NCBI GenBank assembly: GCA_019634415.1
Contig: JAHQVJ010000117.1
Span: forward strand, 1-64,000
Direction: 5' to 3'
Source: Myxococcales bacterium
GTDB lineage: Bacteria > Myxococcota_A > UBA796 > GCA-2862545
Length of the DNA: 64,000 nucleotides
Shown: in pieces, positions 18,668 through 27,619 of the stretch
How the letters are laid out: every line of letters starts with the position of its first letter
Numbering within the stretch: position 1 is the stretch's first letter
Notes under the pieces: generated by a model
Database searches by the model: none
What the model was told of the DNA's origin: nothing
Seen by the model: the letters and a program-made list of their open reading frames with translations, nothing else
Translations under genes and position numbers: made by a program

Positions 18668-20512
18668 ATGGTCACGATCCCCCTCGTGCCGTGGCTCGCC
18701 GGGTGCCTAAGCGGTAGCGCGATCTCGCCCACCGCCACCGACCCCACCATCGAGCCGGTGATCTGCACACTGCACCCCGACGCGGACGGGGACGGCTTCG
18801 GAGACGCCACGCAGACCACCTGCGACGCGTCGGGCGTGGTCGATGGCTCCGACTGCGACGACACCGACGCCGACGTGTACCCCGGAGCACCCGAGATCTG
18901 CGGCGAGGGCCCCCCTCGCGACGACGACTGCGATCCCGAGTCCTTCGATCCGGCGGTGAGCATCGGCACCGACCGGTTCGACGACCTGGCCAGCGCCGTG
19001 GGGAGCTCGGAGCCAGGCGACGTGCTGTGGCTGTGCAGCGGCAAGCACCGCGTGGAGAACGTGGATCTGAACCACTCCCTCACGGTGCGCTCCGCCAGCG
19101 GAGACCCCGAGGACGTGATCCTGATCGGCGACGAGGGCCCCCTGTTCACCCTGTACTTGTCGGCGAAGTCCCTCACCCTGGTGGGCCTGACCCTGACCCA
19201 GGGCGACGGCCTGTTCGGGGGTGCGGTGAGCGCCAACATCGCTGGAGGAGCCGCTCCCCCGACCTCGGTGAACCTCTTCGGCACAGTGGAACTCGACAAC
19301 GTGGTGGCGGACGGCAACCGCGCCTACATGGGCGGCGTGGTGGCCGCTGACACCGTGGTGGTGCGCAACAGCGACGTGCGAGGCAACACGGCCACGGGCT
19401 CCCCACCCATCTCCTCGGCCTGGGGCGGTGCCCTGTTCGCGAACCACGTCGTGGTCGAGGACTCCACCTTCGAGGGGAACAGCGCCGACGAGGGAGGGGC
19501 CGTGTTCAGTCGGATGACCGCCAGCTCCAGCCGCTCCACCTACCGCAAGAACACGGGCACCACGCTGGGCGGAGCCCTCTCCGCATACGGGACCCTGGCC
19601 AGCGACGACGACACCTTCGACCACAACCACGTGGGCTTCGGGAGCGGCGGAGCCGTGCACGTGCTCGGCACCGCCACCGTCATCGACGGCGAGCTCGTCG
19701 CCAACGAGGCGAGCTTCGGGGGCGGACTGTTCGCCCACAATCCCGACGGCGACCGGCTCGTGGACCTGATCCTCTCGGACACGCGCTTCACCGAGAACGT
19801 GGGGGGGATCGAAGGCGGTGGGCTGCTCGCCAAGGGCTACTCCACGGTGGACGCCAGCAAGGCCGTGTTCGCCGACAACCTCGCAGGAGGCGGCGCAACG
19901 CGGATCGGACTCGGGGGTGGCGTCGCGGTCCACGTCCTCGAGGAGCTGAACACCAACTGGGTGGGTGGCACCTTCCAGGGCAACGACGCCGACTGGGCCG
20001 GCGGAGGCATGGCCATGATCGGATGCGTGTCCCGGGACGCCATCCACAGCCTGCTGAACCCCAGCTTCTTGGCGAACGATGCAACGCGAGGTGCGGGACT
20101 CTTCGTGGACCGCGACTGCCAGGTGATCGTGGATAGCGCGCTGGTCGAGGGCAACACGGCCAGCATGGAGGGGGGCGGCGTGTTCAGCCAGGTCGGCTCC
20201 AGGCTGAGCCTCGAGCAGAGCGAGCTGCGGCTCAACGAAGCTCTCCTCGGAGCCGCGGCGTTCGGGCTGGGGACCCACCTGGAGCTGCACAGCTCCGCGG
20301 TGACGTCGAACGTCGCCACGAGCAAGGAGGAGGCCACCGCAGCGCTGCACATCAGCGACTTCGATGGCGTAGACGCCAGTGCCATCGTGGTCAACACCGA
20401 TCTCGGCCACGCCTCGTCCGACAACACGCCGGGGGACTTCCTCTACGGCGCCATCCACTGGAACGCGGGTGCCGACGCGACCTTCGAGTGCCGAGATCAG
20501 GATTGCTCCTGA
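18668..20512 (+). CDS. MopE-motif/beta-helix surface lipoprotein
   Basis: The protein of 614 residues has lipobox PLVPWLAGC. Residues 34-90 contain one MopE-type unit (DADGDGFGD ... DCDDTDADVYPGAPEIC). Residues about 100-600 form a right-handed parallel beta-helix of short repeats. Many rungs end in GGA or GGG with N near the turn (for example GNSADEGGAVFS, ANEASFGGGLF, GNTASMEGGGVFS), as in polymorphic outer-membrane/Pmp-like beta-helices. It is probably cell-surface exposed and could bind or cut polysaccharide, but no catalytic set is visible. Confidence 0.78.
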   Translation: MVTIPLVPWLAGCLSGSAISPTATDPTIEPVICTLHPDADGDGFGDATQTTCDASGVVDGSDCDDTDADVYPGAPEICGEGPPRDDDCDPESFDPAVSIGTDRFDDLASAVGSSEPGDVLWLCSGKHRVENVDLNHSLTVRSASGDPEDVILIGDEGPLFTLYLSAKSLTLVGLTLTQGDGLFGGAVSANIAGGAAPPTSVNLFGTVELDNVVADGNRAYMGGVVAADTVVVRNSDVRGNTATGSPPISSAWGGALFANHVVVEDSTFEGNSADEGGAVFSRMTASSSRSTYRKNTGTTLGGALSAYGTLASDDDTFDHNHVGFGSGGAVHVLGTATVIDGELVANEASFGGGLFAHNPDGDRLVDLILSDTRFTENVGGIEGGGLLAKGYSTVDASKAVFADNLAGGGATRIGLGGGVAVHVLEELNTNWVGGTFQGNDADWAGGGMAMIGCVSRDAIHSLLNPSFLANDATRGAGLFVDRDCQVIVDSALVEGNTASMEGGGVFSQVGSRLSLEQSELRLNEALLGAAAFGLGTHLELHSSAVTSNVATSKEEATAALHISDFDGVDASAIVVNTDLGHASSDNTPGDFLYGAIHWNAGADATFECRDQDCS

Positions 20513-20668
20513 CGTTTCCGCCCGATGTGCGCTGGGACCACCTCAGGGGCCGCCCGATGGCGCACCGCGGAACCGCCAGCACGGCCCACTCGGACACCGT
20601 TCGAGACTCTCCGGCAACCCCGGCATAGCCGAGTCCTCCCCCGCACAATCTCAGCCCATCTGGACACT

Positions 20669-20692
20669 CTTTCGAACCTCGCGTGTCGAAAG
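20669..20692. promoter_or_regulatory. Inverted repeat upstream of the MATE gene
   Basis: A perfect 7-bp inverted repeat (ctttcga / tcgaaag) with a 10-base loop lies 72 bases before the MATE start and 157 after the previous stop. It could be a regulator site or weak terminator. The rest of 20513-20763 holds no convincing gene. Confidence 0.3.
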
Positions 20693-20763
20693 GGCGATGG
20701 ATCTTCGCTTTTGCGAGTAAGCTGCCGTTTGGCGGACACCTCGGTGTTGGGGACCCTCCTCGG

Positions 20764-22188
20764 ATGAACAGTCTCAACGACCCCCAAGAGGTGACGCCCG
20801 AGCAGTGGGAAGCGGTGTCGGATCTGCCCGCTCAGGAGACCGTGTGGCGGGGACTGTACGACCTGCTGCGCATTGGTCTGCCCACCACCTTCGTGAACTT
20901 CTCCCTCACGATGATGCAGATCACCGACACCTGGATGGTGGCGAGCCTCGGCACCGACGAGCTGGCAGCGATCACGCCTCCGGGGCTCGTGATCTTCGTG
21001 CTCCAGAGCTTCGGCTACGGGCTGCTGTCGTCGTCCACCGCCTTCGTGGCGCAGTCCCTGGGGCGCAACAAGCCGCACGACTGCGGCAGCTATGCCTGGC
21101 AAGGCATCCACATCGGTGTGGTGGTGGGCTTCGCCATGCTGAGCCTGTGGTGGGTCGCAGGACCGCTCTTCGGCTTCTTCCACGAGCCGGGCACGCGGGT
21201 GTGGCGCCTCGAGGTCGGCTACTTCCAAGCCGCCATCTTCTCGCTGCTGCCCGCCATGATCAGCGTGGCGCTGTCGAGCTTCTACGTGGGTGTGCAGCGG
21301 AACCGCATCGTGGTGGTGAGCAGCACCTGCGCGCTGCTGGCCAACGTAGTGCTGAACTACGGCCTCATCTTCGGCGAGCTGGGCATGCCCAAGCTCGGTC
21401 TGGCGGGTGCCGGTTGGGGCACCGTGGCAGCTGCCAGCATGGAGCTGGTGGTGCTCATGGCCCTGTTCGTGGCTCCGGCCACCGCGAGGGCCTTCGGCAC
21501 CTGGCGCGTGATGCCAAGGCTCCAGCGACAGCTGCAGATCTTCAAGGTGGGAATCCCCGCCGGGATCCAGGGCGTGCTGGAGACGGCGGGCTGGGGCCTG
21601 GTGCTGAGCTGGTTCGTGGCCTTCTTCGGCACCGCCCACCAGGCGGCCACCACCGTGTTGATCCGCTGCATGCAGATCAGCTTCATGCCAGCGGAGGGCT
21701 TCGCGATGGCCTCCCTCACCCTCGTGGGCAACGCGGTGGGGGGCGGCCACATCCGACTGGCCGAGCAGCGAGCCCGCCTCGGCTTCCGGCTCGTGGCCAC
21801 CTACATGACCACCATGGGGATCCTGTTCTACGTGTTCCGAGACCCCATCCTGCGCTTCTTCACCGAAGATCCCGAGGTGATCGCCATCGGCTCGGGGGCC
21901 ATGGTGATCCTGGCGCTGTTCCAGGTGTTCGACGCCATGAGCGTGACCTACGTGCACGTGCTGCAGGGGGTGGGCGACAACCTGTGGCCCCTGACGGTCA
22001 GCGTGGTGCTGTCGGCTGGGGTGCTGATCGGCGGCGGATTGGTGGTGGTGTACCTGCTGCCGGAGCTGGGCTCCCTCGGCCTGTGGGCGCTCATCGGCCT
22101 GTTCGCCTTGGCTCAAGGCGTGGCGTTCCGCACCCGCTGGCAGCGCGGACGCTGGGCCGAGTTCGACCTACTCGACGAAGCCGTCTAG
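20764..22188 (+). CDS. MATE-family efflux transporter
   Basis: The transporter has 474 residues and about 12 membrane helices. It opens with LRIGLPTTFVNFSLTMMQITDTWMVASLG-type sequence (first helix of the MATE fold with the conserved GLP start) and has GIPAGIQGVLETAGWG at the start of the second half. Such proteins export cationic drugs or metabolites using Na+ or H+ gradients. The start is ATG 20764; no strong ribosome site precedes it. Its TAG stop is shared with the opposing SDR gene through a CTAG palindrome. Confidence 0.88.
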   Translation: MNSLNDPQEVTPEQWEAVSDLPAQETVWRGLYDLLRIGLPTTFVNFSLTMMQITDTWMVASLGTDELAAITPPGLVIFVLQSFGYGLLSSSTAFVAQSLGRNKPHDCGSYAWQGIHIGVVVGFAMLSLWWVAGPLFGFFHEPGTRVWRLEVGYFQAAIFSLLPAMISVALSSFYVGVQRNRIVVVSSTCALLANVVLNYGLIFGELGMPKLGLAGAGWGTVAAASMELVVLMALFVAPATARAFGTWRVMPRLQRQLQIFKVGIPAGIQGVLETAGWGLVLSWFVAFFGTAHQAATTVLIRCMQISFMPAEGFAMASLTLVGNAVGGGHIRLAEQRARLGFRLVATYMTTMGILFYVFRDPILRFFTEDPEVIAIGSGAMVILALFQVFDAMSVTYVHVLQGVGDNLWPLTVSVVLSAGVLIGGGLVVVYLLPELGSLGLWALIGLFALAQGVAFRTRWQRGRWAEFDLLDEAV

Positions 22189-23117
22189 CCCGCTGCTGGC
22201 TGGCGAAGATGCGTCGGCGGATCGATGCCGGTGAGCTGTACCGACAGGTCCCACAGCCGCCTGGCCAGCTCTGGGTCCCGACTGCGCGCGTTGGATCCCA
22301 CCTGCTTCGCAGGGCCCGACAGCTCGAGCCGACCTGGTCCGAAGTACTGGCCTCCCTGCACCTGGGGATGGGTGGCCGCGAGCAGCGTGGGCCACGCTCC
22401 GGCCGCAGGCTGGTTCAACAGCGGCCACGCCAGGGGCCGCAGCATCCACACCAGCGCACCCGGCAGGTGGCGGAACAGGTCCGTGTCGGTGCCCCCCGGA
22501 TGCACCGCCACCGCGATGGTGGAGGATCCGGCGGCCGACAGCCGACGATGGAGCTCGTACATGTGCAGCAGATTCGCGAGCTTGCTCATGGAGTACCGGC
22601 CGAGGGGCGAGTAGGAGCGCTCCGCCTGGGGGTCCTCGAAGTCGATGCCGCCCATGCGGTGCCCGTTGCTGCTCGTGATCACCACGCGTGACCCCTCGGT
22701 CTGCTCCAGGGTGGGCAGCAGCAAGCACGTCAGCGCGAAGTGCCCCAGGTGGTTCACCCCGAACTGCAGCTCGAAGCCATCGGGTGTGAGCTGCTTGGGC
22801 GGCATCATCACGCCCGCGTTGTTGATCAGCACGTCCAGACGAGGCTCCCGGGCCACCTCCTCGGCGGCCCGGCGCACGCTGGACAGATCCCCCAGATCGA
22901 GGTCCACGAGGTGCAGCTCGGCATCCGGAGTGGCCTCGAGGATGCGCTGCCGGGCAGCCTCGGCACGCTCCCGCGACCGACAGCCGAGGATGACCCGTGC
23001 CTGCTGACTCGCCAGCACCTTGGCCGCCTCGAAGCCGATTCCGGTGTTGGCACCCGTCACGAGTACCGTCTTTCCACGCTGAGACGCCACGTCCCGCGCC
23101 GTGAACCCGCGGATCAC
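22185..23117 (-). CDS. Short-chain dehydrogenase (retinol-dehydrogenase-like)
   Basis: The product is 310 residues. The NAD(P) loop is VTGANTGIGFEAAK, and CRSRERAEAA indicates NADP preference. NNAGVM and YSMSKLANLLH give the conserved structural and catalytic residues, with S in ITSSNGH. The long C-terminus with HPGGTDTDLFRH resembles WW-domain-oxidoreductase/retinol-dehydrogenase-like bacterial SDRs acting on hydrophobic carbonyl substrates. The start GTG 23117 overlaps the stop of the upstream gene (GTGA). It is the last gene of the minus-strand operon that starts at 26810. Confidence 0.88.
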   Translation of the reverse strand: MIRGFTARDVASQRGKTVLVTGANTGIGFEAAKVLASQQARVILGCRSRERAEAARQRILEATPDAELHLVDLDLGDLSSVRRAAEEVAREPRLDVLINNAGVMMPPKQLTPDGFELQFGVNHLGHFALTCLLLPTLEQTEGSRVVITSSNGHRMGGIDFEDPQAERSYSPLGRYSMSKLANLLHMYELHRRLSAAGSSTIAVAVHPGGTDTDLFRHLPGALVWMLRPLAWPLLNQPAAGAWPTLLAATHPQVQGGQYFGPGRLELSGPAKQVGSNARSRDPELARRLWDLSVQLTGIDPPTHLRQPAAG

Positions 23118-23938
23118 GCTGCCACCACCCGCCGGCGCAGCACCGAGGCTCCTGGCAGCGCCGCCGCCCCGTCCGCCACGGCACGAGCCACCGCCTCTGG
23201 CGCGTGCACCGCTCCGTCGTAGACCGTCACCACCACCTCGTCGCCCGGAGCCACGTAGGTGGACTGGCCGAAGTCGGTGTAGCGCGTGGCGCCGATCAGC
23301 AGAACCGCCTCGCGCGGGCGCTCGATCCGCCCGAGCCACGCGGACAGATGGTCCAGGGGCCCCTCGTCCACCTGGTGCCGCAGGCGATCCACCATCCAGT
23401 CCACCAGGGGACCGTAGTGGGTGCCGTAGTCGCGCACCGCGCTGTCCTCGCCGTAGGCGTGGCACACACCGTCACGCACGAGCCAGCAGGCGAGCCGGAA
23501 CCGCTCGAGGATCCCCGAGGCATCGAAGCGATCGATGTCGATCCAGTGCTCGGCGAGCCCCTTGGCGTGCGCCCCCCAGTTCTTCTTGTGCTGGATCTTG
23601 TCGGCCGGCTTGCGCAGGCTGGTGTCGTCGGCGGCTGCGAACGCCAGGGGCTGCAGACCACACACGCCCTGCGCGTCCCACTGCAGCGCCACGCGCAGGG
23701 CCACCTCGGGCTCCGGCTGCACGTGGGTGGTGGCGTCGGGCAGTCGAAGGGTGGTGGCGCTGAACGGCCAGCTCCCTAGTCGATGGTCGAGCCCTGGCAG
23801 GTAGATGGGGAACATCCCCTTGGGGCGATCCGCGGCCGCTGACACGCCCACGAAGTCGCCTGCCTCTCCTGCCTGCTCGAGGTGACCGGTCATGTTGCCG
23901 GCCACCCCGAACGCCACCGCACTCCTCAAATCGGTCAT
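23114..23938 (-). CDS. DUF5718-like protein
   Basis: The product has 274 residues. The opening FGVAGNMTGHLEQAGEAGDF followed by PKGMFPIYLPG matches what I recall of DUF5718, a poorly studied family with a fold like fumarylacetoacetate hydrolase. Other features are EPEVALRVALQWD and YGEDSAVRDYGTHYGPLVDWMVDRL. The C-terminus is GIGxxTYVAPGDEV-like (STYVAPGDEVVVTVYDG). No proven reaction is known. It starts two bases after the OmpA gene stop and is coupled to the SDR by GTGA, so it likely belongs to that operon. Confidence 0.6.
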   Translation of the reverse strand: MTDLRSAVAFGVAGNMTGHLEQAGEAGDFVGVSAAADRPKGMFPIYLPGLDHRLGSWPFSATTLRLPDATTHVQPEPEVALRVALQWDAQGVCGLQPLAFAAADDTSLRKPADKIQHKKNWGAHAKGLAEHWIDIDRFDASGILERFRLACWLVRDGVCHAYGEDSAVRDYGTHYGPLVDWMVDRLRHQVDEGPLDHLSAWLGRIERPREAVLLIGATRYTDFGQSTYVAPGDEVVVTVYDGAVHAPEAVARAVADGAAALPGASVLRRRVVAA

Positions 23939-23940
23939 CG

Positions 23941-25569
23941 CTACCTGTCGTCGCGGTTGAAGATCTTCGCTCCGGGGACCCTACCCCGAACGATGACGAA
24001 CTCCACCCGACGGTTCTCACGATCCACCTTCGACACCGGCCGTTCCTCGCCGTAGCCCTCCGTCTCCAGGCGCGCCGGGTCCACCTCGCCCGACTCCACC
24101 AGGTAGTTCATGACGGACCGCGCACGCCGGCGAGACAGATCGAGGTTGTACTCGTCGGTGCCCCACTTGTCGGCGTGGCCCTCCACCCGGATGAGCCGGA
24201 TCCGCTTGTAGGCGTTGATGACCAGCGCCACCTCGTCGAGGATGTCGTGGCTCTCGCGCAGCAGCCGATCGCTGTCGAAGGCGAAGTACACGGTGCCGGT
24301 GAACTCGATACGGTCGTCGGTGACGGTGACCTCGATGGGCGCCATCTTCACGACCTTCTCGAGCTCCCCGCCCTTCGGCACGCGGATGTCGATGCGCTGC
24401 GGCACGTAGCCCCGCGCACGCACCCAGAGCACGTGCTCGCCGGGCTCCACCTCGACCTCGTGCACTCCGGGCTCACCCGTGGGTTCGGCACGGTCGTCGT
24501 CGACCCGCGCGGACGACCGCCGGATGGGCTGATCGTCCTGATCGACCACGATCACCCGCACCAGACCCAGGTTGGGATCCTGATCCGGACACCCGTCGTC
24601 GTCCTCGATGCCGTTGAAGTTCTCGGCCTCGTCCGGACACTTGTCGTCCTTGTCCTTGATGCCGTCGCCGTCGGCGTCTCGCGACTGGGGAGCCCAGCGC
24701 AGACCCGCGAACAGACGGAAGGTGGGCGTGCCGAAGCCGGGGTTCAGACCCATCGCGGGACCGAACTGCACCTGCAGATCCGGCGTGGCCTGAACCTGGC
24801 CGTACAGCTGGCCCTCCAGCGGCACCTCCTCCCGATTGAGGGCACGCAGCCCGGCGGCACCGTGCAGATCCACACCCACCACGACGTCGCCGTCGTAGCC
24901 ACCGAAGTGGTAGGCCGCGGCAGCGCTGTAGGTGATCTCGCTGCCCGCCTCGATGTTCTGGAACTGGGTGGCCTGCCGCAGCGCGAGCCCGAGGTTCGCT
25001 CCGATGCGTAGACCCATGCCGAACCGATGGTCCATGGCCAGGCGAGGCGCGAACACCGGCGTGCGAGCCCCTCCCGAGAACTCCTCGTCGGTGTGGGTCG
25101 GCAAGCGGAGCTCGGGAATCACAGCCAGTCCCGCCCCTCCCTTGCCGTCCTTGGCGATGCGCCACTTCGGCACCAGGCGCAGGTCACCCACCCCGGTGGT
25201 GTTGGTGACGATGTCGCCCGACTGAGCCAGGAACAAGGGCAAGCCCACGCCCAGCTCGAAGGAGTTCGCCAACGCATAGGAGCCGACGATGTCGACGCCC
25301 ACCCGTCGCGCGACGAACTGACGGACGAGGTTCCCGTCGACCACCACGCCGAGGGGGTTCCAGGAGCCGTTGACGATCACGCCCAGGTTGAGCGGATCCT
25401 CCCCACCGTAGGAGGTGACCCGAGTACCCTCCGTGATCACGAAGGGGTCGTGGGTGACCGCAGGCTTGAACCGCTCCAGGTCCACTGGCTCGCGGACGGG
25501 CTGGGCCCACGCGGCGGAGCCTCCGACGAGCGCGGCGAAGGCCAGGGTCATTGCGACGATGCGCTGCAT
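23941..25569 (-). CDS. OmpA-family outer-membrane protein with TSP3 calcium repeats
   Basis: The protein of 542 residues has a signal peptide ending in GGSAAWAQP. Residues about 50-300 look like an outer-membrane beta-barrel. A thrombospondin type 3 repeat follows, DADGDGIKDKDDKCPDEAE (calcium-binding). A PEGA-like segment comes next (VEPGEHVLWVRARGYVPQR). The C-terminal OmpA domain (about 430-540) has FAFDSDRLLRESHDILDEVA, VEGHADKWGTDEYNLDLSRRRA and EGYGEERPV for peptidoglycan binding. The ATG 25569 has ggag nearby. It is a surface-to-wall anchor downstream of the vWA gene. Confidence 0.9.
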   Translation of the reverse strand: MQRIVAMTLAFAALVGGSAAWAQPVREPVDLERFKPAVTHDPFVITEGTRVTSYGGEDPLNLGVIVNGSWNPLGVVVDGNLVRQFVARRVGVDIVGSYALANSFELGVGLPLFLAQSGDIVTNTTGVGDLRLVPKWRIAKDGKGGAGLAVIPELRLPTHTDEEFSGGARTPVFAPRLAMDHRFGMGLRIGANLGLALRQATQFQNIEAGSEITYSAAAAYHFGGYDGDVVVGVDLHGAAGLRALNREEVPLEGQLYGQVQATPDLQVQFGPAMGLNPGFGTPTFRLFAGLRWAPQSRDADGDGIKDKDDKCPDEAENFNGIEDDDGCPDQDPNLGLVRVIVVDQDDQPIRRSSARVDDDRAEPTGEPGVHEVEVEPGEHVLWVRARGYVPQRIDIRVPKGGELEKVVKMAPIEVTVTDDRIEFTGTVYFAFDSDRLLRESHDILDEVALVINAYKRIRLIRVEGHADKWGTDEYNLDLSRRRARSVMNYLVESGEVDPARLETEGYGEERPVSKVDRENRRVEFVIVRGRVPGAKIFNRDDR

Positions 25570-25571
25570 GA

Positions 25572-26810
25572 TCAACTCCGCCTGCGGCCGATCAGGGCCA
25601 CACCGAGCAACACCACGACCCAGCCCGTTCCGGCGGGTCCGAGGGTGCTGCAGTTCCACGCACCGCCCTGCACGTTGCGCGAGCCATCGCCGCCACCCCC
25701 CAGGTTGGTGTCGGCCCCTGGGCAGTCGTCGCCCTCGCAGGGCACGCACGCGTTATCCTCGCACACGTGGTCGTCGGGGCAGTCCTCGTCGACCTCGCAC
25801 TCGCAGCCGATGGCGATCTCCACCGAGACGTCTTGCACCGCCTGCAGACGCTCACAGCTTTCGTCGCACAGCGTGATGCGGTCTTTGTCGGAAAGGAACC
25901 ATCCCCACCCGTCCACATCGCACTCGGCCTCGCCGAACAGGCGCGGGAGCAGCTCGACAGCTCCCTGCACCACCGCGTCCACCCGGATCAGATCGGGGTT
26001 GAGGGTGTCCCCATCGGGAAATGCATAGGTGCAACCCAACACGTCGCCCTGGATGTCCAGCAGCGCCTCGAGCAGGTCGGCTTCGACGTCGTCGGAGCCC
26101 ACGAAGTAGCCGGCACCCGTGCCTCCGCCCGACGCGATGTCGTCGACGTCGGACTCGGCCGAGCCGTCGATTCCCACCACGTAGACGGGCGTGTCGTCAG
26201 CAAAGGTGTCGTACGCGATGGAAGAAATGTTGGCGATGGACTCGTCGCATCCGTTGGGCAGACCGTCGGTCACCAGCAGCACGGCGGTCTGCTCGTCGGG
26301 AGCGTTCACCTGCATGTCCGACGCCCACCCGCGCGCCCCCTCGAGCACCGCCGACAGGGGCGTGTTGCCGTCGGGCTTGCCAGCTTGCAGTGCATCCACC
26401 ACCGCGAGGCGATGGTCCTCGTCCGACAAAGGAGCTGCCGGCACCTGCGGCTGACTGCACACCAAGTCGTTGCACTCGTCGCCGTTGCAGCCATCGTCAT
26501 CTGGCCACATGCGCAACGCCACCTGCAGCCGCCCCGCGTCGGGGGCCTCCAGGAACGCGGTCACCGCACGCGTGGTGGCCTCCCACTTCGACATGGGCTT
26601 GCCGTCTGCCATGGAGCCGGAGCGGTCCACGGTGAGCAGCAGGTTCACAGGAACCAGCGTGGCTTCCTCGCGCACCTCCGCACAGACCTCGAACTGCGTC
26701 TCCCAGCCAGTCGGGTCCGTCGGGGTCACGGAGTTCACGTTTGTTGAATCGATCTCGCCGCAGCCACAGACACCTGTGGTCAGGAGCGCGGTGCCCAAGG
26801 CCCAGCGCAT
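25572..26810 (-). CDS. vWA-domain secreted protein with C-terminal membrane/Arg tail
   Basis: The product has 412 residues, with lipobox-like TGVCGC in the leader. The vWA domain spans about 45-280: MIDAS motif LTVDRSGSMADGK (DxSxS), TPLSAVLEGA with its Thr and LLVTDGLPNGC with its Asp. A Cys-rich tail of EGF-like type follows (ECEVDEDCPDDHVCEDNACVPCEGDDCPG). The end is TGWVVVLLGVALIGRRRS, a hydrophobic helix plus Arg cluster like MYXO-CTERM-type sorting tails. The start ATG 26810 has ggaggac upstream. It is the first gene of a four-gene operon with the OmpA, DUF5718-like and SDR genes. Confidence 0.82.
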   Translation of the reverse strand: MRWALGTALLTTGVCGCGEIDSTNVNSVTPTDPTGWETQFEVCAEVREEATLVPVNLLLTVDRSGSMADGKPMSKWEATTRAVTAFLEAPDAGRLQVALRMWPDDDGCNGDECNDLVCSQPQVPAAPLSDEDHRLAVVDALQAGKPDGNTPLSAVLEGARGWASDMQVNAPDEQTAVLLVTDGLPNGCDESIANISSIAYDTFADDTPVYVVGIDGSAESDVDDIASGGGTGAGYFVGSDDVEADLLEALLDIQGDVLGCTYAFPDGDTLNPDLIRVDAVVQGAVELLPRLFGEAECDVDGWGWFLSDKDRITLCDESCERLQAVQDVSVEIAIGCECEVDEDCPDDHVCEDNACVPCEGDDCPGADTNLGGGGDGSRNVQGGAWNCSTLGPAGTGWVVVLLGVALIGRRRS

Positions 26811-27187
26811 ACGTCCTCCATCGCGTCGAGAGCTGCCCTCGACGACGGGCGCCACTGTAACGCATGGGAATGGGTTTCCCACCGGGTACCAAGGGCTAAA
26901 CTCCTCCGAGGCACCCCACATGGTCTGCAACTCGCACCCATTCACGGCAAAGAAAGCAGATCAACTCGTTTCGATGCAGAACGACCAGGGCGAAGGGCCG
27001 ACGGGTTTCGCCAGGGTGACAGGCTCCTGCAGAGCGGCGCATGACGGAAACTTGCGGCGCTGTCCACGGAATCTCAGCCTACTTCCAACCCACCCGGCGT
27101 ACTCCCGAAACGAGAAGTGATCATGCGGACGAGATCTGTCCGCCACACCAGCTAGTGGATTGGACCGGTTGGGGGATCGGATTGAGA
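26811..27187. other. Divergent intergenic region before the fvm operon
   Basis: No supported gene lies in these 377 bases between the minus-strand vWA gene and the plus-strand operon. Base composition is less GC-rich than flanking genes. A 6-bp inverted repeat (gcggac / gtccgc, 27125-27143) with a 7-base centre containing agatct lies 44 bases before the ATG at 27188 and could be an operator. No clear -35/-10 pair could be set. Confidence 0.4.
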
Positions 27188-27619
27188 ATGCGTGCGCAGC
27201 TGCGCGTCGCTCGCCTGGTTTCGGGCGTGCGAACGGACGTCGTCGGCTCGAGATTGTCACATACGTTGTTGATGCTCGACGACCGCAGCGGGAGTTGGAT
27301 GGACATCGCCGACATCCTCACGTCCATCGGGCGTGATCGAGGTCTGGTGATCGCTGGGCGAGAGCCCTTCGAGCAAGCGCGGGCCCTGGTGGCCCTCGTG
27401 GGCGCCTGCCGCGCTGCTCGACTTCGCACGGTGGTGGTCACCCATCGCCGACTGGAGGTGCTGCAGAGGAGTCGCTGCTCCATGGTGCGGGCGGTGCTCG
27501 TGGGAATCGACGCCTTGGTGCACCACGATCAGGTGTCGAGTCTGGGAACCGCGCGCACCCGCGCGCCCCTGAATAAGGGACCCTCCCGCGCACGCGCACG
27601 AAGGGGTGGAGCATGGTGA
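27188..27619 (+). CDS. Radical-SAM activase-like protein lacking the Fe-S cysteines
   Basis: The protein of 143 residues begins the large operon. It keeps the outline of small NrdG/activase-type radical SAM proteins. It has the start MRAQLRVARLVSG; GLVIAGREPFEQARALVALV, the counterpart of 'G.tfSGGEPFeQa.aL..l'; and LRTVVVTHRRLEVLQ, matching 'l.vvvfTGy.leeL'. The usual loop with CxxxCxxC between the first strand and the first helix is gone: LLMLDDRSGSWMDIADIL runs straight on, and no Cys cluster exists anywhere. It therefore cannot hold the standard [4Fe-4S] cluster and may serve as a non-catalytic partner. The tail after about residue 115 is basic and low in complexity. The next ATG overlaps the stop by 7 bases. 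In related clusters an intact version sits beside DUF1257-type genes and AAA ATPases, as I recall. Confidence 0.6.
   Translation: MRAQLRVARLVSGVRTDVVGSRLSHTLLMLDDRSGSWMDIADILTSIGRDRGLVIAGREPFEQARALVALVGACRAARLRTVVVTHRRLEVLQRSRCSMVRAVLVGIDALVHHDQVSSLGTARTRAPLNKGPSRARARRGGAW

Noticed and set aside
18707-20458. Antisense frame opposite the beta-helix lipoprotein
   Set aside because: Codon shadow with repetitive Val/His/Gly, no motif.
26470-27120. Plus-strand gene upstream of the activase-like gene
   Set aside because: It runs over the vWA gene on the other strand and has no ribosome site or recognisable sequence.
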